From: M55B112 sp040880545
GTDB lineage: Bacteria; Bacteroidota; Bacteroidia; Bacteroidales; GCA-2748055
Assembly: GCA_040880545.1 (NCBI GenBank)
Contig: JBBDIE010000035.1
Location: forward strand, 1-44,258
Direction: 5' to 3'
DNA length: 44,258 bases
The number at the start of each line of letters is the position of its first letter. Positions within the stretch are counted from its first letter, which is position 1. The notes under the pieces were generated by a model, which had not been told where the DNA came from, ran no database searches, and saw only the letters and a list, made by a program, of their open reading frames with translations. A program made the position numbers and the translations under genes. Positions 35,552 through 44,258 of this stretch are shown here, one piece after another.

Positions 35552-38500
35552 ATGAATAAACAAAAGACTGCTTACTATTCCATCGTATTAAAGCAAATTG
35601 GAAATTTTCTTCTCTCAATGAGGTTAATGGCTGTTCTTATTATCACGCTGGCCGTCACACTGGCTGTCGCCACCTTTATTGAAAACGACTATGGAATAAT
35701 AACCGCACGATCCAAAGTATATAATGCAGTCTGGTTCGAAATATTGCTGGCCCTGTTATTCATAAATTTAACCGGAAATATCCTAATAAGGAAGTTGTAT
35801 CAAAGAAAAAAACTTACCATTTTCCTTTTCCATCTCGCTTTCAGTATCATACTTATCGGGGGATTTGTAACCAGGTACGTTGGAGAAGAAGGATACATGC
35901 ACATCAGGGAAGGAGAGAAGTCGGACAGGATTATATCGGACAAAACCTATATTCAAATCGATGCAAAAAACGGTAGTTCTGAATTCTCCTACTCAAAACC
36001 TGTATTTTTCTCACCGGTCACTGCCCGGAAATTTTCAAAAAGCTTTGATGCAAATGGTCATACAGTAACCCTGAAAGTTGTTGACTATATCCCCAATGCA
36101 ATTCAGGGGCTGATGCCAACGCAAAAAGGGACCCCGGTTTTGGAATTGATTACTCCGGATGCACAAAGAAGAAAAAGTCTGTTTTTTGAAGCAGGGGAAA
36201 CAAAAAACATTGGAGCGTATTCTGTTTCATTTTATGATACTTTACAGGATTCGGACATTAAGATCTATGACAGGGAGGGTGAGTTGGTAATTCAATCGCG
36301 ATATAACCTGGAAGTAACTGAGAAAAATACATGGAATGAAACGGTTTTAGAGAAAGAGGAAGTGCATTCGTTCACAGATAAAACACTTTACTCGATTGAT
36401 GGAGTTGTCTTTGTTTTAAAAAACCAGTTACCTTCCGGAGAAATAGCATTAATACCTGGCAATGAACAAAACAATGAATCTGAGGGACCCGATGCCCTGG
36501 TTCTGGAAGCAAGCTCAGCGAATAATAGTCAACAGGTTGTTATCTGGGGGAAACAACATGCTGTAGGGGAATCAACCAATTTTGAATTCGAAGGCATTGA
36601 TTTTACGGTTTCATACGGGGCGAAATTAAAAAAAATACCCTTTTCGCTTCAATTAACCGATTTCCGCGTTGAAAGGTATGCTGGGTCAAACAGCCCCTCC
36701 TTCTTTGAAAGCGAAGTAATTTTAATTGATCCTGACAGAGATATTTCCGAAAAGAGAAGGATATACATGAATAATATTTTAAAATACCAGGGGTACAGAT
36801 TCTACCAGGCTTCCTACGACTCGGATGAAAAAGGAACTGTGCTTTCAGTAAACAATGACTTTGCCGGTACATTTTTCACCTACCTGGGTTATATTATGTT
36901 AACAATCGGAATGTTTCTAAGCCTGCTGAATAAAAACAGCAGGTTTAAAAAGCTGCTGAAATCTACATCGGTGGCTTCGATAATAATTCTCTTTTTCTTT
37001 CTTCCAAATCCAGTCCATGCATCGGAAAACTCATGGGAAAAGGAATGGGAAAATAATGTCATTGACGCAGCCCATGCACAAAAGTTTGGTGAACTACTGA
37101 TTCAGGATAACGGTGGCAGGATCAAGCCAATAAATACACTGAGTTCGCAGGTATTAAGAAAAATTTCCAGGCAAACCGGATTTATGGGATTAACCCCTGA
37201 TCAGGTTCTGTTGGGAATGATCCATAATCCCGATTACTGGCAACATGTGCCAATAATTAAAATATCACATGACGAGATTAAAAAAATACTGGATACAGAA
37301 TCTGATTACATATCCTTCAACGATATTGTCCACAACAACCAGTCAGGCACTTACCCATTGGCACCGTATGTGGAGGAAGCAAACCAGAAAGAACCGGCCT
37401 ACAGGTCAAAATTCGATAATGAGATCATTCGTTTAGATGAAAGGGTGAACATCTGTTTCGTGGTATTTACTACTTCCATAATTAAAATATTTCCTGCACC
37501 AAACGACAGTGAAGACAAATGGTATTCACCGGAAGAGATTCCCCAAATTCTTTCAGAAAAGGACTCCGCTTTTGTGTCAGGTCTTATGAAACTATATTTC
37601 GGGGAAATTAATAATTCGCTTGAAAACGGCGACTGGTCCAAACCAGATGAATACCTGGGGTATATAAAGATTTTTCAAGAAAAACATGGCGAACATATAA
37701 TTCCAGCCGAATCAAAACAAAAACTTGAAGTATTTTATAACAGGCTCAACATTTTTGACAACTTAACATCACTCTACGGTTTGTTAGGTCTTATCTTACT
37801 TGTTCTCTATTTTGTTAATTTATTATCGAGGCTTGTCATTCCGCGTATCATATACAACATAGGGAGTTACCTGATCATATTACTTTTTACGGCGCATACG
37901 GCGGGACTTTTGGTTCGCTGGTACATTGCCGGCCATGCACCCTGGAGCAACGGGTATGAAGCCCTGACTTATATTGCATGGGCGATGGTTTTGGCAGGCA
38001 TCCTGTTCTCCGGAAAATCACGAATTTCAATGCACGCACCGGTTATCATGGCATCTTTAATATTATATGTTGCACACCTGACCTGGATGGATCCGGAGAT
38101 AACCCACCTTGTACCTGTACTGAAATCAGCCTGGCTGGGTATTCATGTCTCCATTATTACTGCAAGTTATGGGTTTTTTGCACTGGGCGCATTGCTGGCA
38201 CTTCTCAATTTGATATTAATGAATTTTAAAACCAATAAAAACAAGCTGATAATAGACCGGGATATTGAGAAATTAACGGATATCATTGAGTTGACATTAA
38301 TTGTTGGTTTGTATATGATGACGATCGGGACATTTTTAGGCGGCGTATGGGCCAATGAATCATGGGGACGCTACTGGGGTTGGGATCCGAAGGAGACCTG
38401 GGCACTGATTACCGTACTGGTATATGCTTTTATCGCACACATGAGAATGATACCGGGTTTGCAAGGTACTTTTAAGTTTAACCTGATGGCTCTGTTTGGA

Positions 38501-38680
38501 TTTTCATCTGTAATTATGACTTTTTTTGGTGTAAACTTTTACCTGAGCGGACTGCATTCTTATGCGGCAGGAGATCCACTGCCAATACCCGATTTTATCT
38601 ATTATACCATCACTATATTAACGGTAATTTCATTATTGGCCTATATCAACCATAGGAAAGTAGCCCGGTCAGATAGTTAG
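35552..38680 (+). CDS. ccsBA: Fused cytochrome c biogenesis protein ResB-CcsA (CcsBA heme lyase, system II)
   Basis: Carries heme across the membrane and attaches it to CxxCH motifs of c-type cytochromes. The 1042-residue product begins with a ResB-like part: three helices (about 22-110, including FLFHLAFSIILIGGF), a large extracytoplasmic domain, and a fourth helix near 440. Next is a helix ending PVHAS (about 473-490), an extracytoplasmic insert of about 245 residues, then the CcsA part. That part has GHAPWSNGYEALTY (about 793), WLGIHVSIITASYG, the heme-binding WWD-type motif ESWGRYWGWDPKETW (about 932-946) and a final HSYA histidine. Its place before the ACIII genes fits maturation of ActA and of the oxidase cytochrome domain. 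Confidence 0.92.
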   Translation: MNKQKTAYYSIVLKQIGNFLLSMRLMAVLIITLAVTLAVATFIENDYGIITARSKVYNAVWFEILLALLFINLTGNILIRKLYQRKKLTIFLFHLAFSIILIGGFVTRYVGEEGYMHIREGEKSDRIISDKTYIQIDAKNGSSEFSYSKPVFFSPVTARKFSKSFDANGHTVTLKVVDYIPNAIQGLMPTQKGTPVLELITPDAQRRKSLFFEAGETKNIGAYSVSFYDTLQDSDIKIYDREGELVIQSRYNLEVTEKNTWNETVLEKEEVHSFTDKTLYSIDGVVFVLKNQLPSGEIALIPGNEQNNESEGPDALVLEASSANNSQQVVIWGKQHAVGESTNFEFEGIDFTVSYGAKLKKIPFSLQLTDFRVERYAGSNSPSFFESEVILIDPDRDISEKRRIYMNNILKYQGYRFYQASYDSDEKGTVLSVNNDFAGTFFTYLGYIMLTIGMFLSLLNKNSRFKKLLKSTSVASIIILFFFLPNPVHASENSWEKEWENNVIDAAHAQKFGELLIQDNGGRIKPINTLSSQVLRKISRQTGFMGLTPDQVLLGMIHNPDYWQHVPIIKISHDEIKKILDTESDYISFNDIVHNNQSGTYPLAPYVEEANQKEPAYRSKFDNEIIRLDERVNICFVVFTTSIIKIFPAPNDSEDKWYSPEEIPQILSEKDSAFVSGLMKLYFGEINNSLENGDWSKPDEYLGYIKIFQEKHGEHIIPAESKQKLEVFYNRLNIFDNLTSLYGLLGLILLVLYFVNLLSRLVIPRIIYNIGSYLIILLFTAHTAGLLVRWYIAGHAPWSNGYEALTYIAWAMVLAGILFSGKSRISMHAPVIMASLILYVAHLTWMDPEITHLVPVLKSAWLGIHVSIITASYGFFALGALLALLNLILMNFKTNKNKLIIDRDIEKLTDIIELTLIVGLYMMTIGTFLGGVWANESWGRYWGWDPKETWALITVLVYAFIAHMRMIPGLQGTFKFNLMALFGFSSVIMTFFGVNFYLSGLHSYAAGDPLPIPDFIYYTITILTVISLLAYINHRKVARSDS

Positions 38681-39107
38681 TCTGTCAATACAGTAGCGTG
38701 GCTGGATCATGCGTTCGTAATGTTATTCCCTTCGGTCATGAGCTCCTTCTGGTCGGTTCACCCGGTTCTGCGTTGTTGTAAAAATTAGGTATACAGGATA
38801 CCACAGCTGATATATTTTGGATCATCTTTTTTATCCGTTTTTAATTATTTTTGCTCCACAGCCAAAGAACTCTTTGATTCATTAAGATTCCTTACCATTT
38901 ATTCGATATTTTTTTATCTTTACCACCCCGACAATTAGAAATTTTAATCCAAAATTGTATCTTTAATTAATGTATCAGGTTGACCTGAGAATTGACGTAT
39001 TATATGCCACTGATCAATTAATATATTTTAACCTGGCATGATGTCAACAGAGATACATTAAGGTTTTGGAGTAGGCTGTAACTTATTATTAACCATAAAT
39101 CAAATTG
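38681..39107 (+). promoter_or_regulatory. Gap between ccsBA and actA with candidate promoter box and dyad
   Basis: About 427 bases without a recognisable gene. TATTTTTG (38846-38853) matches the TAnnTTTG box exactly but lacks a TTTG at the right distance (the nearest is 26 bases upstream), and it would leave a 245-base leader. A near-palindrome TCAGGT-TG-ACCTGA (38975-38988) could be a regulator site upstream of actA. The size of the gap suggests actA has its own promoter, separate from ccsBA. Confidence 0.3.
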
Positions 39108-40277
39108 ATGAAAGGGAGACGAGTTATTAAAATTTCTGGGGCGAAATTAATAATATTACTTTCAGGGATTATATTTTTCGGTGAAACTAACGGATATTCA
39201 AACAATTACAATGAAAGTGCCTACGAAGAAAATGGACATAGCGGGGGACAAAAGCATTCCATAGAGAGAGGAAAAAGACTTTTCTTCGGCCTGGTTGCTA
39301 CAGAATCCGGTAAGGCATTTGATTGCGTTTCCTGTCACAATATAAATATAATTGATACACTGAACTGGAATCCGTCTGCATTGGACATTGCCCTCAGCAC
39401 CGCTGATCTTGACAGCCTGAGTTTTGCCAACTTGGTATTAAATCCGGTCACACCAAAATCTGTTGAGGCACATGAAGGGATATCACTGACAGGAGAGGAG
39501 CTACAATTCATAAGGGCATATATGGAAGATGTGGCACACACGGGGCTGGAAAAACCAAAGCCCGTGTTAGGCGGCATATTATTGTTTCTTGCTTTGACTG
39601 CGTTGTTTATTCTTGCCCTTACTGATCTGATCGTCATTAAATACATCAAAAAGAGTTACATCCACATGGTAATTCTGTTAATCACCTCCGTCTGGATTAC
39701 AAAAATACTCGTTGAAGAAGGTTGGACCCTAGGTAAGTCTCAGGATTATGCCCCCCTTCAGCCCATTAAATTTTCGCATAAGGTACATGCCGGAGATCAG
39801 CAGATAGATTGCCAGTATTGTCACTCAGCAGCAGAATTCTCGAAAACGGCAGGTTTCCCAGCGGCTAATTTATGCCTGAATTGTCATATACTGGTCAGGG
39901 ATGGCAGCAACTCGGGAAGATTTGAAATTAACAAGATCCACAATGCAGTTGATAGTATGAACCTCATTGAATGGATACGGATACACCGGTTGCCGGACCA
40001 CGTTTTCTTCAGTCATGCACAACATGTTGGCGTTGCAAAATTGGATTGCCAGGAATGCCATGGCCCTGTCGAAGAGATGCACGTGGTAGGGCAATTCGCT
40101 GACTTGTCAATGGGCTGGTGCCTGGATTGTCACAGAACAAAAAAAGTTGACTTTCTGGAAAATGACTATTACGGAATGACCTTCGAGAGTTATCATGATA
40201 AGATTATTAGCGGTGAGATCGATTCAGTAACAGTTGCAGATTTAGGTGGAACAGATTGCATGAAATGCCACTATTGA
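39108..40277 (+). CDS. actA: Alternative complex III subunit A, six-heme membrane cytochrome c
   Basis: Electron-carrying subunit of the quinol:acceptor oxidoreductase that replaces bc1. The 389-residue product has a signal peptide, then a small cytochrome domain with CVSCH (about 73) and ERGKRLFFGL before it. Two membrane helices follow (about 140-165 and 183-205). A C-terminal pentaheme domain has CQYCH (about 235), CLNCH (255), CQECH (314), CLDCH (338) and CMKCH (384), with extra ligand histidines in FSHKVHAG and FSHAQHVG. Six CxxCH motifs in total. I start at the ATG at 39108; the TTG one codon earlier is unlikely. actB and actC follow in the standard order, which supports the assignment. 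Confidence 0.88.
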   Translation: MKGRRVIKISGAKLIILLSGIIFFGETNGYSNNYNESAYEENGHSGGQKHSIERGKRLFFGLVATESGKAFDCVSCHNINIIDTLNWNPSALDIALSTADLDSLSFANLVLNPVTPKSVEAHEGISLTGEELQFIRAYMEDVAHTGLEKPKPVLGGILLFLALTALFILALTDLIVIKYIKKSYIHMVILLITSVWITKILVEEGWTLGKSQDYAPLQPIKFSHKVHAGDQQIDCQYCHSAAEFSKTAGFPAANLCLNCHILVRDGSNSGRFEINKIHNAVDSMNLIEWIRIHRLPDHVFFSHAQHVGVAKLDCQECHGPVEEMHVVGQFADLSMGWCLDCHRTKKVDFLENDYYGMTFESYHDKIISGEIDSVTVADLGGTDCMKCHY

Positions 40278-40564
40278 TTGTCATTGAACAATAATATCAA
40301 AAAGCGGTTAATAATTAAATAGTCGATAAAGAGGAAAGGTGCTGTTATATTTTTATTGATTTAATCTAATTTAAAATTGTTTTTCATGATACAAATTAAT
40401 ATCAACTAAGATTAAGCCTGATTTCCCAACAGTCGGGTTAGAAGAGAAAAAGCAAGTATAAATCTTTTTTCATAATAGAAACTTTCCAAGATTGAATGGA
40501 TTTTGATTAAAATCCGTTAAATGCATCCAAATCATGCTTGGGAAGTGTAATAACTTTTAACAGA
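40278..40564 (+). other. Structured leader region upstream of actB
   Basis: A 287-base gap. Close to actB, CTTTCCAAG (40482-40490) can pair with CTTGGGAAG (40537-40545), nine pairs with one G-U, enclosing a perfect inner hairpin GGATTTT-gatt-AAAATCC (40498-40515). The whole element ends 19 bases before the actB ATG. No T-run follows, so it is not a terminator. It may control stability or translation of actB or be an mRNA processing site. No known riboswitch class was recognised. Confidence 0.4.
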
Positions 40565-43534
40565 ATGAAATACTGGAAGGATATTGATGATTTTAAAAAT
40601 AATGATCAACATATTACTGAGCCCGTTAATTCCCATGAGGAAGATTTTTCGCTGTTTGATCTGATTGAAGATAAATCAACAGCCTCCCGGAGAGATTTTC
40701 TTAAAATTTTTGGCTTTAGTATCGCCAGCGCTTCAGTCCTTTCCAGTTGCGAAAAGCCGGTTACCAAAGCAATTCCTTATTTAATACAACCTGAAACAGT
40801 TATTCCCGGGAAATCCGATTATTATGCATCTACCTTTTATGATGGAGAGCAATATGGAAGTATACTGGTCAAGGTAAGTGACGGGAGGCCCATTAAAATA
40901 GAGGGCAATGATCTGTCCGGACTGTCGCACGGTGTAACTTCTCCTATTGTCCAGGCATCCGTTCTGGGCCTTTATGATGAGAACCGGATAAGACTACCGA
41001 TGATAAAAGGGAAAGAGTCAACCTGGGAAGATGTGGATGCAGGGATCTTTGAGCAACTACAGGCCATAAAGGCCAGTGACGGAAAAATTGCACTGCTTTC
41101 ATCCAGCATAATAAGTCCCTCAACATTTGAAGTAATAGACAGATTTAAAAAAGAATACCCGGGCGTGCAGCATATCATGTACGACCCTGTATCCGTTTCA
41201 GGGATTCTGGAATCACACGAAATAACTCATGGCGTACGTGCCATTCCCGGTTATCAATTTGACAAGGCCAGTGTAATTGTAAGCTTTAATGCCGATTTTC
41301 TTGGTAACTGGCTGGCCCCGATTGAATTTACCAGGGCATATATCTCCAGGCGAAAACTTGATGATGGTCAGAGAAGCATGTCGAGGCATATCCAGGTTGA
41401 AACCAATTTATCAATGACGGGGAGTAATGCCGATGAAAGGATAACAATAAGACCTTCCGAAGAAAAATTGGCTGTTGCACATCTCTACCATGAATTGTTA
41501 AGCTTGTCTGGTGAATCCACCGGGACCAGAATCCCCGAAATGGATCCTGGATTTAAATCGGTAGCTCAGGAATTGTATAAAAATAAGGGGCAATCTCTTG
41601 TGGTTAGCGGCTCCAATGATCCTGAAATTCAGATTTTAATAAATTCTATCAACCATTTGCTTGAGAATTACGGTCGTACACTTGACCTGAACGATCCATT
41701 ACTTACCAAAAAGGGCAATGATAAGGAGTTGACCGCGTTAGTGGAAGAAATTAATTCGGGTGAGTTAGATGGGATTCTATTATATAATGTAAATCCGGCC
41801 TATGATTTCCCCATGGCTGACGAAATAAAAAAAGGAATTGAAAAGGTAGGGCTATCAGTTTCATTTTCAAACACGTGGGACGAGACTTCAGTTTTAGTTG
41901 ATTATATTTGTCCGGACCATCATTATCTTGAATCATGGAATGACGCCAATCCCCGGGTAGGACATTACAGTTTATCCCAGCCTGTAATAAGGCCACTTTT
42001 TGAAACACGTCAGGCCCAGGATAGTCTGCTTAATTGGTGCGGTCAGGATAGTAACTTCCTGGATTTAGTTAAAGAATTCTGGAGTAACGAACTCTTTCCT
42101 TCAAGTACGGGACATTTAAATTTCACAGATTTCTGGAACCATTCACTCCAGGACGGTTTCTTTGAATCCGGTAAAAATATACGGTCCCAACATCCTCGTT
42201 TCAGGCCATATTCTTTAACCAGTATCCTTGAAAGTTTAAAGTCACCAGACAGTGAGCAGGTTGAAATCCATTTATATGAGAGCAACATTATAGGATCAGG
42301 AAAGCATACCAATAATCCCTGGTTACAGGAAACTCCGGATCCGATTTCGAAAATTTGCTGGGATAATTATGCTGCGGTTTCTCCGCAATTTGCGGAGGAT
42401 CAGTTGCTGGAAACCGGAGATGTTATTTTGATCGATAATAAAATTGAGATACCGGTTCTCATCCAGCCGGGTCAAAAGTACGGGACAATTTCTATTGCTT
42501 TGGGATTCGGTAAGGAGGTAACCGGCAAAGCTGCAAAAGGTGTCGGTTCTAACGGTTATTCACTGATTGATATCCGGGAAGGGAAAAAGATTTACCATAG
42601 GATCGTAAATTTTGTAAAGACAGGCAGAAAGCATGAATTGGCCATAACACAATCCCATCATTCCATGGAGGGCAGGCCGATCATCAGGGAAGCCAATCTG
42701 GAAGCGTACCTGGAGGATCCTTCAGCCGGTAATGAAATGCGTAAAAATATCCTAAAGCATTTGGATTCCCCCTATCCTGAACACAAGTACGAAGGTCATC
42801 ACTGGGGGATGGTGATCGACCTCAATTCCTGCATCGGATGCAACGCTTGCGTGGTAGCATGCACCTCAGAAAACAATGTACCTGTTGTAGGAAGGGAGGA
42901 GGTCAAAAAGTCGCGTGAAATGCACTGGATAAGGATCGACAGGTACTATTCGGGTGACCCGGAAAACCCCTCTGTGCTTCGCCAACCCGTCATGTGTCAG
43001 CATTGTGATAATGCGCCGTGCGAAAATGTTTGTCCAGTTGCCGCCACCACACATAGTTCAGAAGGACTAAACCAGATGACATATAACAGGTGTATCGGCA
43101 CAAGGTATTGTAATAACAACTGTCCGTATAAAGTAAGGCGGTTTAACTGGTTCGATTACAACAAAGCGGATTCGTTGAAAAACAATACGCATGATGTGGC
43201 GGGGATGACACTGGACCTGCCCAGGATGGTATTGAACCCTGATGTTACCCTTAGAGCAAAAGGGGTGATGGAAAAATGCACCTTCTGTGTACAAAGGATT
43301 GAGGAAAAAAGGTTAAATGCCAAGCTTGAAAGCAGGAAGTTAATAGATGGCGAGATTAAAACTGCATGTCAGCAGGTTTGTCCGGCTCAGGCAATTGTTT
43401 TTGGTGATATGAACGACGAATCCAGTAAAGTATCAAAATTAATGAAGGATCAGAGGAATTATCATTTGCTTGAAGAACTCCATACGCTTCCCTCCGTTGG
43501 ATATTTAACTAAAATAAAGAATACAACTGTTTAA
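40565..43534 (+). CDS. actB: Alternative complex III subunit B, molybdopterin-oxidoreductase-like with iron-sulfur domain
   Basis: A 989-residue protein starting MKYWKDIDDF, as is typical for Bacteroidota ActB; upstream in-frame TTG starts fall in the leader hairpin. A TAT-type signal lies at about 50-72 (ASRRDFLKIFGFSIASASVL), followed by a Cys. Residues about 80-730 have the molybdopterin oxidoreductase fold, which in this family carries no molybdenum cofactor. From about 740 there is a ferredoxin-like part with cysteine groups for four Fe-S clusters: CIGCNACVVACTSEN (about 756), CQHCDNAPCENVCP (about 810), CIGTRYCNNNCPYK (about 843), and CTFCVQ (about 905) with CQQVCPAQAI (about 937). It would carry electrons between quinol site and ActA hemes. 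Confidence 0.94.
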   Translation: MKYWKDIDDFKNNDQHITEPVNSHEEDFSLFDLIEDKSTASRRDFLKIFGFSIASASVLSSCEKPVTKAIPYLIQPETVIPGKSDYYASTFYDGEQYGSILVKVSDGRPIKIEGNDLSGLSHGVTSPIVQASVLGLYDENRIRLPMIKGKESTWEDVDAGIFEQLQAIKASDGKIALLSSSIISPSTFEVIDRFKKEYPGVQHIMYDPVSVSGILESHEITHGVRAIPGYQFDKASVIVSFNADFLGNWLAPIEFTRAYISRRKLDDGQRSMSRHIQVETNLSMTGSNADERITIRPSEEKLAVAHLYHELLSLSGESTGTRIPEMDPGFKSVAQELYKNKGQSLVVSGSNDPEIQILINSINHLLENYGRTLDLNDPLLTKKGNDKELTALVEEINSGELDGILLYNVNPAYDFPMADEIKKGIEKVGLSVSFSNTWDETSVLVDYICPDHHYLESWNDANPRVGHYSLSQPVIRPLFETRQAQDSLLNWCGQDSNFLDLVKEFWSNELFPSSTGHLNFTDFWNHSLQDGFFESGKNIRSQHPRFRPYSLTSILESLKSPDSEQVEIHLYESNIIGSGKHTNNPWLQETPDPISKICWDNYAAVSPQFAEDQLLETGDVILIDNKIEIPVLIQPGQKYGTISIALGFGKEVTGKAAKGVGSNGYSLIDIREGKKIYHRIVNFVKTGRKHELAITQSHHSMEGRPIIREANLEAYLEDPSAGNEMRKNILKHLDSPYPEHKYEGHHWGMVIDLNSCIGCNACVVACTSENNVPVVGREEVKKSREMHWIRIDRYYSGDPENPSVLRQPVMCQHCDNAPCENVCPVAATTHSSEGLNQMTYNRCIGTRYCNNNCPYKVRRFNWFDYNKADSLKNNTHDVAGMTLDLPRMVLNPDVTLRAKGVMEKCTFCVQRIEEKRLNAKLESRKLIDGEIKTACQQVCPAQAIVFGDMNDESSKVSKLMKDQRNYHLLEELHTLPSVGYLTKIKNTTV

Positions 43535-43562
43535 TAATTAAGTAACAACATTTATCCTGCCC

Positions 43563-44258
43563 ATGTATGTTTCACCATTAAGAGAACCGCTGCTAAAAGG
43601 TGTAAAATCCTATCCGGGAGTAACTTCAGATATCGTAAGGCCCATTGAAGGAAAACCTGGTAAACTCTGGTACTTAGGCATTACCATTTCCAGCATAGCC
43701 CTTGTTCTCGGGCTCATTGCAATCATCTATACAATTTGGAAAGGAATTGGGGTGTGGGGCCTGAACCGCACCATTGGATGGGGCTGGGATATAACCAATT
43801 TCATATGGTGGGTGGGTATCGGCCATGCAGGCACCTTCATCTCCGCTATTCTGCTTCTGTTCAGGCAACGATGGCGCACGAGTATTAACCGTGCTGCCGA
43901 AGCCATGACGATTTTTGCAGTACTCTGTGCAGGATTGTTCCCCCTGATACACATGGGACGTATTCTTTACGGGTTTTTTATATTGCCCTATCCCAATCCC
44001 AGGGGACCACTGTGGGTAAATTTTAACTCCCCTTTACTCTGGGATGTTTTCGCTATTACTACTTATTTACTGGTTTCTTTGTTGTTCTGGTATGTAGGGT
44101 TATTACCAGATCTTGCCACAATACGTGATCGTGTAAAAACCAGGGTTAAAAAAACGGTCTACAGCATACTTTGTTTCGGCTGGACAGGATCTGCCAAACA
44201 CTGGCAAAGACACGAGATTATGAGTTTAATCCTTGCCGGTTTGGCCACGCCCCTGGTA
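43563..44258 (+). CDS. actC: Alternative complex III subunit C (NrfD/PsrC-like quinol-binding subunit), N-terminal part
   Basis: The first 232 codons are present and the gene runs off the right edge. It begins MYVSPLREPLLKGVKSYPGV, followed by hydrophobic helices. These include WYLGITISSIALVLGLIAII, a segment with WGWDITNFIWWVGIGHAGTF, and FAVLCAGLFPLIHMGRILYG. The WDITNFIWWVGIGHAGTF block and the HMGR element are typical of the NrfD-like ActC subunit, which binds menaquinol and holds the proposed proton path. It starts 28 bases after actB. actD, actE and actF are expected just outside the window. Confidence 0.93.
   Translation, partial: MYVSPLREPLLKGVKSYPGVTSDIVRPIEGKPGKLWYLGITISSIALVLGLIAIIYTIWKGIGVWGLNRTIGWGWDITNFIWWVGIGHAGTFISAILLLFRQRWRTSINRAAEAMTIFAVLCAGLFPLIHMGRILYGFFILPYPNPRGPLWVNFNSPLLWDVFAITTYLLVSLLFWYVGLLPDLATIRDRVKTRVKKTVYSILCFGWTGSAKHWQRHEIMSLILAGLATPLV

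Noticed and set aside
38681..39107. tRNA or small RNA gene in the ccsBA-actA gap.
   Set aside because: No cloverleaf, T-loop sequence or terminator-bounded hairpin was found.

Overview
The window is about 44 kb of a Bacteroidota chromosome, probably from a marine or other environmental member of the Bacteroidales/Marinilabiliales/Cytophagales type. The grounds are SusC/SusD genes, a hybrid two-component regulator, type IX secretion (T9SS) C-terminal tails, a DUF4492-cydA-cydB operon, an alternative complex III (ACIII) locus and TAnnTTTG-type promoter boxes. The genus cannot be fixed from sequence alone. No RNA genes, CRISPR arrays, intact insertion sequences or phage genes were seen. Both ends cut genes: cysK at the left (minus strand) and actC at the right (plus strand).

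Left block (1-5078, minus strand): cydA and cydB with the small membrane protein DUF4492 encode a cytochrome bd quinol oxidase. Downstream come a 39-residue single-helix membrane microprotein, phosphatidylserine synthase (pssA), serine acetyltransferase (cysE) and the start of cysteine synthase (cysK). The cysE product ends in the residues DYVI, the type of tail that docks into cysteine synthase. The last genes therefore share serine as a substrate.

Oxidase operon (5270-10773, plus strand): SCO1-type copper protein, cytochrome c oxidase subunits I, III, IV and II (subunit II carries a fused cytochrome c, so this is a caa3 enzyme), heme O synthase and a lipoprotein with a copper-binding HMA domain. 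Subunit I carries the YSHP motif of A2-type oxidases.

Polysaccharide utilisation locus (10909-34917, mostly minus strand): a GH50-agarase-like enzyme, two GH2-type enzymes, a modular parallel beta-helix protein, a hybrid two-component sensor/regulator, SusC, SusD and a secreted T9SS protein. A second, smaller beta-helix protein is divergently transcribed at the right edge. The GH50-like and GH2 enzymes suggest a red-algal galactan such as agarose as substrate; this is an inference. A minus-strand terminator closes the locus at its left end, and a candidate susC promoter with a long-spaced inverted repeat lies between the regulator and susC.

Right block (35552-44258, plus strand): a fused ResB-CcsA cytochrome c heme lyase, then ACIII genes actA (six hemes), actB (molybdopterin-oxidoreductase-like plus iron-sulfur domain) and the start of actC. 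ACIII would pass electrons from menaquinol to the caa3 oxidase encoded on the left, with the CcsBA protein attaching the hemes. The polysaccharide locus thus sits between the two halves of one electron-transport chain, with the bd oxidase as an alternative branch.
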